The notes under the pieces were generated by a model. It was not told the origin of the DNA and searched no databases. It worked only from the letters and a program-made list of their open reading frames with translations. Of a stretch of DNA of 64,000 nucleotides, positions 18,171 through 27,416 are shown one piece after another. This stretch comes from Hymenobacter tibetensis. Lineage in GTDB: Bacteria > Bacteroidota > Bacteroidia > Cytophagales > Hymenobacteraceae. A program made the translations under genes and the position numbers. Positions within the stretch are counted from its first letter, which is position 1. Each line of letters begins with the position of its first letter. The stretch spans positions 1,950,001-2,014,000 of the forward strand of contig NZ_CP094669.1 of NCBI RefSeq assembly GCF_022827545.1. The letters run 5' to 3'.

Positions 18171-20717
18171 TTGAAAGTCTGCATTGCCGAAAAGCCGAGC
18201 GTTGCCCGTGAAATAGCCACTGTACTCGGGGCCAACCGACGCATGGACGGTTACTATGAGGGCAACGGCTACCAGGTCACTTGGACATTCGGCCACTTCT
18301 GCCAGCTCCGGGAGCCCGAGGACTACCGCCCCGAATGGAAGCGTTGGAGCATCCACGACCTGCCCATGCTGCCCGAAACTTTCGGCATCAAGCTCATGCG
18401 CCGCGACGACGGTGTGGTGCGGCAATTCACGGTTATCAAAAATCTGCTGGCCAACGCCGAGGAAGTGATAAACTGCGGCGACGCCGGGCAGGAAGGGGAG
18501 GTGATTCAGCGGTGGGTGCTGATGGAAGCCAAGTACCGCAAGCCATTCAAGCGCCTCTGGATTTCGTCGCTCACCGAAGAAGCCATTCGCCAGGGCTTTG
18601 CCAACCTGCGCGACGGCGCCGAGTTCGACAAGCTCTACCAAGCCGGCAAAAGCCGCGCCGTAGGTGACTGGCTACTTGGCCTGAACGCCACGCGCTTGTT
18701 TACGCTCAAGTATGCGGCGGGTCAGCGGCAGGTGCTCAGCCTTGGCCGGGTGCAAACGCCCACGCTGGCGCTGCTGGTAGACCGGTACCACGAAATTCAG
18801 AACTTCAAGCCGGAGCCGTATTGGGTGTTGCGCACCGAGTACCGCGGCACCATGTTCAGCCACGTCGCGCCGCCCAAAAAGGGCAAGGCCGATGACGATG
18901 AACCCGACGAAAAGGCTCGCCTGAAAGCCCGCGGCTATTTCGTGAGCCAGGAAGAAGCCGATGCCGCCATGGCTGCCGTGAAGGACGTGCCACTCACGGT
19001 AACGGGTGTCGAAATCAAGAAGGGCTACGAAACGCCTCCTTCGTTGTTTGACCTGACTTCCTTGCAAGTGCAGTGCAACAACCAGCTGGGACTTTCGGCC
19101 GAGGACACGCTCAAGACAGTGCAGAGCCTCTACGAGAAAAAAGTGGTGAGCTACCCGCGCGTAGACACCACCTTCCTGCCCGACGACCAGTACGTGAAGA
19201 TTCCCGACATTCTGCGGGGCTTGGGTGGCTACGCGGGCCTGACGGCGCCGCTGCTGGCCACCAAAATTCGCAAGAGCACCAAGGTTTTCAACAACAACAA
19301 AGTCACCGACCACCACGCCATCATCCCGACCGGCGCGAGTGCCGGCGGCCTCGGCGGTAACGAAAGCAGTGTCTACGACATCATTGTGCGCCGTTTCCTG
19401 GCTGCTTTCTACCCCGATTGCGAAGTCTCGAACACCACCGTAACGGCCGAAGCGGGTGGCTACCCGTTTCGGGTGCGCGGCCGCCAGATTTTGAATCCTG
19501 GCTGGCGCGTGGTGTACGGCGACCCCGAGAAGCAACAGGCGCCTTCCGCCCCCAAAGCGGCTGGGGAGGGTGAAGACGATGTGGTAAGCACGGTGCTGCC
19601 CAACTTCGTGAAAGACGAAACCGGCCCCCACAAGCCCCGCCTCGACCAGAAAGTAACGCAGCCCCCGCGCGAATACAGCGAGGCCATGCTGCTACGCGGT
19701 ATGGAAACCGCCGGCCGCAACGTGGACGACGACGAGCTGCGGTTGGCCATGAAGGAAAACGGCATTGGGCGCCCAAGTACCCGCGCCGCCATCATCGAAA
19801 CGCTGTTCAAGCGCGGCTACATCGTGCGCGACAAGAAGAAGATTCTGCCTACTGCCACTGGCGTTGAGCTTATCGGGCTTATCCGTAACCCCACGCTTAA
19901 GTCGGCGGAGCTGACCGGGCAGTGGGAGCGGAAGCTGCGCCAGATAGAAGCTGGCAACTTGGATGCTGGCTTGTTTTTGGATGAGCTCAAGCAGCTGGTG
20001 CGCGAAATGGTGATGGAAGTGAAGCAGGACGGCTCGGGCCGCGGCATCACCGTCAGCAAAACTGAGCTAGCCGACCTCACGGGCCAGAAGAAAGCCGCCG
20101 CCACCAAGGCTGCTCCGCCCAAAGCCGCCGCTACGCCAGCTGTTCCCGGTGCGCTTGGGCCGTGCCCGGCTTGCGGCAGTGGCCACGTGCTACGCGGCAA
20201 ATCGGCGTTCGGCTGTTCGCGTTGGCGCGAAGGCTGCCAGTTCCGGCTACCTACCGAGTTCGAGGGCAAGAAGCTCACCGACAAGCAGATGCAGCCACTG
20301 TTAGTGAAGGGCCGTACGCCGGTTATCAAAAGCTTCTTGGACGATGCTGGCCAGAAGTTCGACGCGGCTGTTCGCCTTACGCCACAGCGTACGTTGGAGC
20401 TGGTGCGCGCGGCCGAAAGCAAGCCTACTACCGCCACCGACCCCGGCCAGATTCCGTGTCCGGTGTGCCGCCTTGGCCAAATGCTGAAGGGCAAAGCCGC
20501 GTATGGTTGCTCCCGCTTCCGCGAAGACTGCCAGTTCCGGGTACCCTTCGAGTGGGGCGGCAAAACCCTGAGCGACACGCAGATGAACCAGTTGTTGCGC
20601 AAAGGGAAAACCGGCGTCATACGTGGTTTTATATCGGCTAAGTCGGGGCAGCGGTACGAGGCGGTGCTACAAATCAGCCCTGAGGGTCGTATTGAGCCGG
20701 TATTCGGGCAGGGATAG
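18171..20717 (+). CDS. topB: DNA topoisomerase III (type IA)
   Basis: 848 residues from a TTG start that gives the canonical N-terminus KVCIAEKPSVAREIA; no ATG is placed better. The Toprim domain has the conserved Glu in IAEKPSVA and the acidic motif CGDAGQEGE, a variant of the DxDxE motif in which the second Asp is Gly; from memory this variant occurs in other Bacteroidota TopB. The catalytic Tyr is in VVSYPRVDTTF (about residue 328). GIGRPSTRAAIIETL is the conserved central motif. The C-terminus has two copies of a topoisomerase zinc-type repeat (CPACGSG...GCSRWREGCQF and CPVCRLG...GCSRFREDCQF). The enzyme relaxes and decatenates DNA. Although topB is common on conjugative elements of this phylum, no mobilisation gene is nearby. 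Confidence 0.95.
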   Translation: MKVCIAEKPSVAREIATVLGANRRMDGYYEGNGYQVTWTFGHFCQLREPEDYRPEWKRWSIHDLPMLPETFGIKLMRRDDGVVRQFTVIKNLLANAEEVINCGDAGQEGEVIQRWVLMEAKYRKPFKRLWISSLTEEAIRQGFANLRDGAEFDKLYQAGKSRAVGDWLLGLNATRLFTLKYAAGQRQVLSLGRVQTPTLALLVDRYHEIQNFKPEPYWVLRTEYRGTMFSHVAPPKKGKADDDEPDEKARLKARGYFVSQEEADAAMAAVKDVPLTVTGVEIKKGYETPPSLFDLTSLQVQCNNQLGLSAEDTLKTVQSLYEKKVVSYPRVDTTFLPDDQYVKIPDILRGLGGYAGLTAPLLATKIRKSTKVFNNNKVTDHHAIIPTGASAGGLGGNESSVYDIIVRRFLAAFYPDCEVSNTTVTAEAGGYPFRVRGRQILNPGWRVVYGDPEKQQAPSAPKAAGEGEDDVVSTVLPNFVKDETGPHKPRLDQKVTQPPREYSEAMLLRGMETAGRNVDDDELRLAMKENGIGRPSTRAAIIETLFKRGYIVRDKKKILPTATGVELIGLIRNPTLKSAELTGQWERKLRQIEAGNLDAGLFLDELKQLVREMVMEVKQDGSGRGITVSKTELADLTGQKKAAATKAAPPKAAATPAVPGALGPCPACGSGHVLRGKSAFGCSRWREGCQFRLPTEFEGKKLTDKQMQPLLVKGRTPVIKSFLDDAGQKFDAAVRLTPQRTLELVRAAESKPTTATDPGQIPCPVCRLGQMLKGKAAYGCSRFREDCQFRVPFEWGGKTLSDTQMNQLLRKGKTGVIRGFISAKSGQRYEAVLQISPEGRIEPVFGQG

Positions 20718-20750
20718 AGAAGTAAGTTTCTGAAGCAGTATATTACTTAT

Positions 20751-21014
20751 ATGAATCAGTCAACTTTCTTGCCGCGCCTGGCCGCCTATTGCATAGGCTT
20801 ACCTGTGGTGGTCATCCTCTATCTGTCTTCGCAGAGCATCATATCTAGGGAAGTGATGTTGCCACTTGTTGCGGTGGCTCTGTTTGTTGCCATTTGGGGA
20901 CAAGCACGTATTCGGCGCTCTTATCCCCAGGATTTCAGCCAGCGGGTGGAATGGCAAGCTTTCGGAGTATTTCTGGTCCTGGTGATAATAGGGGCCGTAT
21001 CCATCTTTGGATAG
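20751..21014 (+). CDS. Small membrane protein
   Basis: 87 residues with three predicted helices: about 8-26, 35-52 and 68-86, the last ending VLVIIGAVSIFG. A basic stretch (ARIRRSYPQDFSQR) lies between helices 2 and 3. No family recognised. It starts 33 bases after the topB stop and is followed after 21 bases by another small membrane protein gene, so co-transcription is likely. Confidence 0.65.
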   Translation: MNQSTFLPRLAAYCIGLPVVVILYLSSQSIISREVMLPLVAVALFVAIWGQARIRRSYPQDFSQRVEWQAFGVFLVLVIIGAVSIFG

Positions 21015-21035
21015 CAGCAAACTCAGTGGTTGGCT

Positions 21036-21263
21036 ATGACGCCCCAACTCGGTAAACTCCTTGTTTTTCTCGGTTTAACCGTGGCGGCCCTTGGCGCTTT
21101 TATCTGGCTCGGGGGTGGCTCGTTGCTGAGCTGGTTTGGCCGCTTGCCTGGCGACATCCGCGTTGAGCGGCCCGGCTTTCGGTTGTACGCGCCTATCGTT
21201 TCGATGCTGCTGGTGAGCGTGTTGCTAAGCGTGCTGCTGTGGCTGTGGCGGCGTTTCGGTTGA
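21036..21263 (+). CDS. DUF2905 family small membrane protein
   Basis: 75 residues from ATG 21036 (MTPQLGKLLVFLG). Two hydrophobic helices flank the family signature SWFGRLPGDIRVERPGFRLYAPI. The function of DUF2905 is unknown; the proteins are inner-membrane. It ends ten bases from the stop of the convergent Lgt-like gene. Confidence 0.88.
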   Translation: MTPQLGKLLVFLGLTVAALGAFIWLGGGSLLSWFGRLPGDIRVERPGFRLYAPIVSMLLVSVLLSVLLWLWRRFG

Positions 21264-21272
21264 GTTAGGGGC

Positions 21273-23108
21273 TTAGCGTTCCTTGCTCAGCCGGTACTGC
21301 AGGCGTACAGCTACTTGATGATGGCGGCCGAAGTTGGTGGCACCGTATGGCTCCACCCACAGGCCCGTATGGCCCACCGGCACGCTGGCACTTACAAACC
21401 CCATGCTTACGTCAGGTGTGTATTCAGACAACGCTACTCCTGCCAGTACCTGCCGGCTCCAGGTGGACCCCAGGCCGGAGCCCAACGCTATGCGGCCAGT
21501 TGGATTGCCTAGCCCAAGGGGGCCGGCCCCATAATCGGCTTGAGCGAACAGGATGCGCCGCACACCCAGCCAAAGCGCGCCTTCTGGCACTACATTTATT
21601 TTGTCTAGGCCTCTTGACACATCATACCTCCCAACGTGTGCCAGATTGCCCACGTGAAGGCCTACCCGAAAGCCGTAGCCAAATCCGCCGGCGCGTATCC
21701 TATCCCGCTGAATGTGAGGATTTATATCAAACAGGGAGAAGCGTTGGCCGTCTTTAGGGTTGGCTGTAAGGAAGGGCCTACCCGGCGTAAGCTGTTGGGC
21801 ATTCACGTATTCCCGGCCTCCCCACACACCTACTCCATAGCTCACACGGCCCGCTTTACGCTTCGACGGGCGAGTATACGCAAAGTCGCCCCCTACGGCC
21901 TGATACTGATGGTAGTAGCCCACTCGGTACGCCGGACTAGAACAACCGCCTCCGCCATCTATATCTTGGTCGTAGGTGCCGTTGATGAAGCCGGGAGTAA
22001 AAGAGAAATAAGGAGTTTCAGTTGAATCGGCAGGGACTTGGTTAGTGAAGAGCAAGACCACCGACGCTGCCGTGAGTGGCAAACCAATCCGGCGCGTGGT
22101 TACAGCGCCGTGCAAGACACTGCCCGTCGCCAGCACTACTACAACCAGCAGTGCCGCCTTTACCACCACTACCTCAGGTGATGTAAGCGCGCCAACAGGT
22201 AGCAGCAACGTGCAAACGAGCACTGCCACCACAACCAGCAGATTCCGCACTGGCTGATTGGTGGGCGGCACGTCTGGTATCAGTGCCATAAGGCGGGCGC
22301 GGTACACCAACAGGCCCCATGCCCCGAGCAATAGCGCCGCATAAGGCAGCAACACCCATTGCAACTCCAGCATAGAAATGCTTCCCAACCTGACAATACC
22401 CGCGCCCACAGGTTCACTGGCTGGGTCGCGCCAGAAGTCGATAAGCAGCCGCCCCACTACCAGCAGCCCAGCTTGCAACAGGGCCCGGCTGCCCGCCGGC
22501 CACGCTCGGTGGCGCGTCAGCCAAAGCACCAGCCCAACCCCCGCACAGAGCACCAGCGTGTAGAGTTGGGTAGGGTGCAGCGCGAGAGAGTGAGGGGCCC
22601 CCGGGGCTAGTAGGCCTTGCTGCTGCTGAAAGAGGTAAGGAATAGACCCCGCGGCATACGTGACTCCCCAGCTACCATCCGTCACTTCCCCGAAGCAACA
22701 GCCCGTCAGCAGGCACCCCACGCACTGCACCACCAAGCCCGCGCAAAACGGTCCCGCAAACACATCGGCCACGTGCCAGCTGAAACCCAGCCAGCGGCGC
22801 AACAATACCAGCGCCACCGCAAACCCAACGCCGCCGCCCAGCACCGACCGGGCCGTAGTGGTGGGCCATTGGCCGTGCTGTAGCAGGGCAGGCCACTCAT
22901 GCGCAGGTATGGCAACTAGCTTGGTGCCAACGATGAAAGCCAACGTGCTGGCTGCTAACAACACCAACCATGTCTGGAGCGGATAGCCGCGTTGATAGCC
23001 CGCCCGCAGCAACAGCGCCAACTGCACCCCGAAAGCCAGCACGTAGCAGACGGTGTAGTACTGGTGCCCTTCGGCGGAAGGCAACAACAGAGTAGAGAGT
23101 AGAAACAT
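21273..23108 (-). CDS. Lgt-like membrane protein with C-terminal beta-rich extension
   Basis: 611 residues. The N-terminal about 280 residues form seven or so helices and resemble prolipoprotein diacylglyceryl transferase (Lgt): RSVLGGGVGF, GCLLTGCCFGE, then HPTQLYTLVLCAG. The GCCFG form replaces the GRIGNFxNGE motif of true Lgt and lacks its catalytic Asn and Glu, so transferase activity is doubtful. Three further helices (about 290-350) follow. The last 240 residues are hydrophilic with alternating aromatic and Gly-rich strands (VGYYHQYQAVGGDFAY; SYGVGVWGGREYV; GYGFRVGLHVGN; VEPYGATNFGRHHQ; VAVRLQYRL), like a small outer membrane barrel. A membrane-anchored enzyme-like part and a barrel-like part in one chain is unusual; the reading frame is uninterrupted between them. 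Confidence 0.85.
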   Translation of the reverse strand: MFLLSTLLLPSAEGHQYYTVCYVLAFGVQLALLLRAGYQRGYPLQTWLVLLAASTLAFIVGTKLVAIPAHEWPALLQHGQWPTTTARSVLGGGVGFAVALVLLRRWLGFSWHVADVFAGPFCAGLVVQCVGCLLTGCCFGEVTDGSWGVTYAAGSIPYLFQQQQGLLAPGAPHSLALHPTQLYTLVLCAGVGLVLWLTRHRAWPAGSRALLQAGLLVVGRLLIDFWRDPASEPVGAGIVRLGSISMLELQWVLLPYAALLLGAWGLLVYRARLMALIPDVPPTNQPVRNLLVVVAVLVCTLLLPVGALTSPEVVVVKAALLVVVVLATGSVLHGAVTTRRIGLPLTAASVVLLFTNQVPADSTETPYFSFTPGFINGTYDQDIDGGGGCSSPAYRVGYYHQYQAVGGDFAYTRPSKRKAGRVSYGVGVWGGREYVNAQQLTPGRPFLTANPKDGQRFSLFDINPHIQRDRIRAGGFGYGFRVGLHVGNLAHVGRYDVSRGLDKINVVPEGALWLGVRRILFAQADYGAGPLGLGNPTGRIALGSGLGSTWSRQVLAGVALSEYTPDVSMGFVSASVPVGHTGLWVEPYGATNFGRHHQVAVRLQYRLSKER

Positions 23109-23445
23109 AAAGGCAGCATTGGGAATGGCGGAAAGCGCACAACATCCTTCCGGGTGGAGCTACTCGTTTATGTGCCTTCCCGAACGGGTTTGCCTTGTGA
23201 TGGGCAACGGTATACGTTCCAGTTGTGGACGGCTAAAAGAAGCAGGCAGCTAAGTACTTACAAGCTATTGGGTCTTCTGCACCCGCCCCAACGACAACCC
23301 TTCCTAATCAGACTTTAATCTGTCCTTGCTTCACCGGTAAATAGCAGATATAGAATACTGTACGTGCGTAACCAAAGGACATTGCAGCGCGCAACCCCAG
23401 AAGCTTCAGGTGCGGGCGGGGAGCCCGGATGTTCGAGAAAAGACA
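23109..23445. other. Intergenic region, nothing identified
   Basis: 337 bases between the start of the Lgt-like gene and the stop of the T9SS cargo gene, both on the minus strand. It should hold the promoter of the Lgt-like gene. An imperfect palindrome (CAGACTTTAATCTG, near 23310) is the only structure noticed. No ORF, RNA gene or terminator was convincing. Confidence 0.5.
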
Positions 23446-25392
23446 CTACTCCACTACCAGCCGGCCTGGGTTCACGACGACCTCTCCATCCTGATGCACT
23501 TCGTAGAAATACAGACCTGGTGCAAGACCCGCGCGGTTGACAGGCAAGTCCAGCCCTTTCAGGTGCGTAACCTGACGTACGGTGCGGCCTAAGGCATCGC
23601 GCAAGGTTAAGGTGGCATCATGCAGGGTCGGGCGGCCACTCAAGCGCAGCACCGCCGTTTCGGCTACGGGGTGGGGTAGCACCACGGCCCGTACTTGCCC
23701 ACAGGTAGCGCATGCATTTCGCACGGCTTGCACAAGTGCCGGAGCGCTACTGTCATAGCCGTCGAAAGCACCGCCCTGAAATTTTGTGCTGCTGAAGCCC
23801 GTGCCTGAACCGGTTGGCGCGCTAGGGGCGCCAGGACCGCTCATGGTTCGTACGCCACGGATAGAACGGTGGCTGGTGCGGTCAGCAAGGGCACTGCCCC
23901 CGTAGCGCCGGTCGGATACAGCCGCCCAGGAATCCGGCCGGCTCCAGTTGCCGCCGCGAAAATTAGAGCCTAGTACGTCGGTGCTATTAGGCCAGGTGAG
24001 TTGGTTGTGCTCACCAGTGGCGGCCAGCGCGCCGTCGCCCGGGCTACCATCAAACAGGCCCGCGTTGGTGGGGCGGCCGCCATCCTGCGCCGCTACGGTT
24101 ACGCACCGCTCCCAGCAATTAGCCGTCATTTCCATCACCCCATAATAGGTAGCGCCGCTTTGCTGGCGGGTGGTAGCGGCCCTCGCGAAAATGCCGCACC
24201 GCAGCGGTCCTGCGCCGCCATCACCGCCCGCAAACGTTTCATTGTTGTAGGCACAATTGGCGGCAATATCGGTGGTTTCGGTGCCGTTTTCGGTTCCGCT
24301 GATGGTCCGCGCTGCCGTGATGCTGGCGTTGCCCCAGGCATACTCACTGGCAACGGCTGGCTCCGGACCCCGACAAATTTTCTCGTATTGCAGTTCTGTC
24401 ATAGGGGCCAGGCCAGCCCAATCGAGGTAGGCGGCACCATCGGCCCAGATCAGAAAATTGGCGGCGCGGTCGGGGCGAGCACAACTGAACACGACCGGCA
24501 GGGTGGTGCCCATGCCACTGGCCGGACAAGTGATGGTGTTGCGCTGGGCACCTGCGGCAGTACTAGCGTTGGCCATGACGTAGGTGGCACCACCCGCCGG
24601 ACTGTCGTTGGCAATATTCACCGGAACTCGCCGTATTTGTTGGGTGCGGCTAAGCGCATTCAGGAAATCGGTGTATTGGCCTTGGCTCAACTCGTACTTC
24701 ATGCAATACTGCGCCCCAACGCCTTTTGGGTAAGCAGCAGAAAGCGCCGCCGAGCCTGCGTAAATGGTGTCGCCTACGGTTATTTCGTTGCCGCTGCCAC
24801 CGCCGCCGCCTTCTTTGGCCCACCGGATGGCCCCGGCGGGCAGTGCGGCTTCGCTGGTAAGCTGCGTGAGGGAGCCGGCTACCCGCTGAAACTCAGCTTC
24901 CAGCGCAGCTTGCTTGGTGCTGTTCAGGTTGAAAGCCCCTTCCGGGATGTACACCATTTCGGTGGCGTAAACCTTGATTTCGTAGGAAGAGCCCGTGTTC
25001 AGCGACAGGCCCTGCGCCGCCGCATTCCACGTAACCCGAACGCCCGCCGCCGCAAAGGAGCCGCTGCCCGTACCAGCACGGTGCAGCAGCAGGCCCGTAC
25101 CGTCGTTGGTGTCACTCCACGCCACACCAGCAGGCGTTTGGGGTTGGTTGAAACCGAGGGTGGCATGGCTCCAGCCAGTGGTAGAACCCACTGCCCGGTA
25201 CTTCACAAACACCCAGGCTGCATCCCAATTGGTAGCATCGCGCCAGGAGTTGTCCCATTGAATATCAAACAGGATGTCTGCTCTGCTACCCGTGTTGTTG
25301 GTTAGCCGGACGTTGGAAACGGTAAGGTTGTTGGCCTGGACTGTTCCCCAAGACAGCAGCAAAACCAATAGGAAGGCGTAGCATTTTCGCAT
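23446..25392 (-). CDS. Secreted FGE-sulfatase-domain protein with type IX secretion sorting domain
   Basis: 648 residues with a signal peptide (CYAFLLVLLLSWGTVQA). Residues about 25-150 are a beta-rich region starting NNLTVSNVRLTNNTGSRAD. The central part is FGE/SUMF1-like: GAQYCMKYELSQGQYTDFLN, AYLDWAGLAPMTELQYEKICRG, YGVMEMTANCWERCV, GGNWSRPDSWA and RSIRGVRT. The last about 80 residues form a Por secretion (type A) C-terminal domain: VLPHPVAETAVLRLS, LRDALGRTVRQVTHL, AGLAPGLYFYEVH. It should be exported by T9SS and attached to or released from the cell surface. It lies 63 bases downstream of a second T9SS cargo gene on the same strand, so they may be co-expressed. Confidence 0.9.
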   Translation of the reverse strand: MRKCYAFLLVLLLSWGTVQANNLTVSNVRLTNNTGSRADILFDIQWDNSWRDATNWDAAWVFVKYRAVGSTTGWSHATLGFNQPQTPAGVAWSDTNDGTGLLLHRAGTGSGSFAAAGVRVTWNAAAQGLSLNTGSSYEIKVYATEMVYIPEGAFNLNSTKQAALEAEFQRVAGSLTQLTSEAALPAGAIRWAKEGGGGGSGNEITVGDTIYAGSAALSAAYPKGVGAQYCMKYELSQGQYTDFLNALSRTQQIRRVPVNIANDSPAGGATYVMANASTAAGAQRNTITCPASGMGTTLPVVFSCARPDRAANFLIWADGAAYLDWAGLAPMTELQYEKICRGPEPAVASEYAWGNASITAARTISGTENGTETTDIAANCAYNNETFAGGDGGAGPLRCGIFARAATTRQQSGATYYGVMEMTANCWERCVTVAAQDGGRPTNAGLFDGSPGDGALAATGEHNQLTWPNSTDVLGSNFRGGNWSRPDSWAAVSDRRYGGSALADRTSHRSIRGVRTMSGPGAPSAPTGSGTGFSSTKFQGGAFDGYDSSAPALVQAVRNACATCGQVRAVVLPHPVAETAVLRLSGRPTLHDATLTLRDALGRTVRQVTHLKGLDLPVNRAGLAPGLYFYEVHQDGEVVVNPGRLVVE

Positions 25393-25455
25393 AGAAATTC
25401 AAGCAGCAATGATCGGATAGAATGGCGGCACAGGAAACCCGGCTCAAGATAATAG

Positions 25456-27207
25456 CTAGTGCACAATGCGCAGGCTGGCACTGGCCATTTCACTGCTAAC
25501 GCGCACCACATACAACCCAGCTGCCAGTCCCTCCAACGATACGACGGCCCGCTGCCCATTGCCTTCTGGCAGGAAGTGCAGGGCTTGCACCTGGCGGCCC
25601 AACCCATCAAAAAGAGCGGCGGTAGCGGGCCGCCGCGAATTCAGTTGCACCGTGAGCTGGTTGGCTGCTGGGTTAGGCCAGGCGCTCAGGTCGGCGGCTA
25701 GCTGCGCCGAAGCAGAGGAGGTGCCGGCCAAGATATTTTGAAGCCGAGCCACAAAAACGTCGCGGACGTTGGTGGGCTGCGAGGTAAGCGGCAAGCTACC
25801 ATCCGCGGTGAAGGGGCCGCCGGTGAAGTAGCCGGTGAGTACGAGGTTGCCAGCCGCATCGGGCGCGACACCATAGCCGAGGTCGTCGGCGGGGCCACCC
25901 AGGCGCCGGAGCCAGCGCAACGTACCGGCTGCCGTATAGGAAGCCACTACGGCATCGGAAACGCCGGCTGCCGTGGCCGTAAGGGGCGTGCCACCAGATG
26001 TGCCGGTTGGGAAGCTGATGGTTTGCTGGAAGTAGCTGAGCGCGTACACATTATTTTGTGCGTCGGCCGCAATGTTGATGCCGGTGTCGAGAGCTGGGCC
26101 ACCAGCGGGCCGCGTCCACAGAACAGTGCCTTGAGGCGAGTATTTCACCACCACCACGTCGCGGTTGTTGGCGGTGGTAGCAAGTTGCACCGAATCGGTG
26201 GGCGTGTTGGTGAGGGTTAGCGCGTCGTTGAAGTACGTCATCAGGTAGATATCCTTGCGACGGTCGGTGCAGATGCCGCGCCCGATAACCACCCCGGGGC
26301 CGTAGCCTACGCGGCCCCAAAGTGGCGCGCCGTTGGCATCATACTTCACCACAAACGCCGCCGCTGACCCTGAGCGGGCTCGAATGACAACGGGTATGCT
26401 ACCCTCCGCGCCTTCAAACGTGGCCGTTCCCCTAAACGACCCCGTCACGACGCAAGCGCCGGTCCGGTCTACGGCAATGGCTCGGCCGGCATCAGTTTCA
26501 CTGCTACCACCACGCCGGGCCCACAGCAAGGTACCCACCGGACTGTATTTAGCTACCACTACATCGGTTGCGCCCGCGCTGTTGAGGGTGGCAGTACCGC
26601 CTCCGAAAACAGGAGTATCCCGAAACTCGCCGGTGATATAGGAATTGCCTACGGAGTCGGTGGCAACGGCATAGCCACTTTCAGCTGACGTGCTGGCGCT
26701 ACCGATACTGCGGGCCCAAAGCAATGCCCCAGTTGCATCGTATTTCACCAGAAACAAGTCGTCGGCGCCGGCACTGGTTAGCACGGGCATAGTGCTAGGG
26801 CCGCCGGTTTGGAAGGTAGCCGCGCCCGAAAACGAGCCGATTACAGTGGCGCCACCTTGCGCGTCGAGGGCTACGCTATTTGCCTCTTCGGTACCGGGAC
26901 CACCGCCCCGCCGTGCCCACAGCAACGTTCCGGACGGCGCGTATTTCGCCAGAAATACATCGGCCGTGGCGACCGTGCCCGAGGTGGGCGGTGTGCTGAC
27001 GAGGCTAACTTGGTTGGGCGTGGTACCGAACGTGGCCGTGCCCCGAAACACGCCGGTTACGTAGGCGTTGCCTTGCTCATCTACGGCCACGCTGCGGCCT
27101 TCATCGGCGCCGGGGCCGCCGGCTTGCTGGTTCCACTGAAACGTCTGGGCTCGGCCCGGAAGCAGTGCAGTAAGTAAGAACAGCGAAATGAGTAGGAGTT
27201 TCTTCAT
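25456..27207 (-). CDS. Secreted beta-propeller (SBBP-repeat) protein with T9SS sorting domain
   Basis: 583 residues with signal peptide LLLISLFLLTALLPGRAQ. The body is a tandem of about 60-residue units built on VAVDEQGNAYVTGVFRGTATFG followed by FLAKYAPSGTLLWARRGGG; seven or eight units can be followed to about residue 490, as expected for a beta-propeller with SBBP repeats. The C-terminus (DLSAWPNPAANQLTVQL, LFDGLGRQVQAL, LEGLAAGLYVVRV) is a type A T9SS sorting domain. It is a likely surface protein of unknown binding partner. It is directly upstream of the FGE-domain cargo gene. Confidence 0.9.
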   Translation of the reverse strand: MKKLLLISLFLLTALLPGRAQTFQWNQQAGGPGADEGRSVAVDEQGNAYVTGVFRGTATFGTTPNQVSLVSTPPTSGTVATADVFLAKYAPSGTLLWARRGGGPGTEEANSVALDAQGGATVIGSFSGAATFQTGGPSTMPVLTSAGADDLFLVKYDATGALLWARSIGSASTSAESGYAVATDSVGNSYITGEFRDTPVFGGGTATLNSAGATDVVVAKYSPVGTLLWARRGGSSETDAGRAIAVDRTGACVVTGSFRGTATFEGAEGSIPVVIRARSGSAAAFVVKYDANGAPLWGRVGYGPGVVIGRGICTDRRKDIYLMTYFNDALTLTNTPTDSVQLATTANNRDVVVVKYSPQGTVLWTRPAGGPALDTGINIAADAQNNVYALSYFQQTISFPTGTSGGTPLTATAAGVSDAVVASYTAAGTLRWLRRLGGPADDLGYGVAPDAAGNLVLTGYFTGGPFTADGSLPLTSQPTNVRDVFVARLQNILAGTSSASAQLAADLSAWPNPAANQLTVQLNSRRPATAALFDGLGRQVQALHFLPEGNGQRAVVSLEGLAAGLYVVRVSSEMASASLRIVH

Positions 27208-27341
27208 GTACCAGAGGCTAAAAATGAACCAGGACAGTAATATACCATGTCAGCACATGAAAATTACAGTAGAAGGTACACAAGAATTCAGCTCCAGCTT
27301 CACTTGTCCCGCCGTATCTCCTTCACCTAGTAGAAAAGAAA

Positions 27342-27407
27342 AAGCCAACCAGTAGCCAGAGAATAGACGGCCCGTTAGCATCGCCTATCCTGGCTACTCG
27401 TTGGCTT
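27342..27407 (-). terminator. Stem-loop terminator after the epimerase/DUF2867 gene
   Basis: 27342-27359 pairs with 27390-27407 over 18 bp with one mismatch, across a 30-base loop. It starts ten bases past the stop of the minus-strand epimerase gene, and the minus-strand 3' side runs into TTTTTCTTTTC. Confidence 0.6.
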
Positions 27408-27416
27408 ACGCAGGAT

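Noticed and set aside
24001..25305. 434-codon plus-strand frame opposite the FGE/T9SS cargo gene
   Set aside because: Gly/Ala/Arg-rich with no recognisable motif; antisense to a gene with signal peptide, FGE domain and sorting domain.
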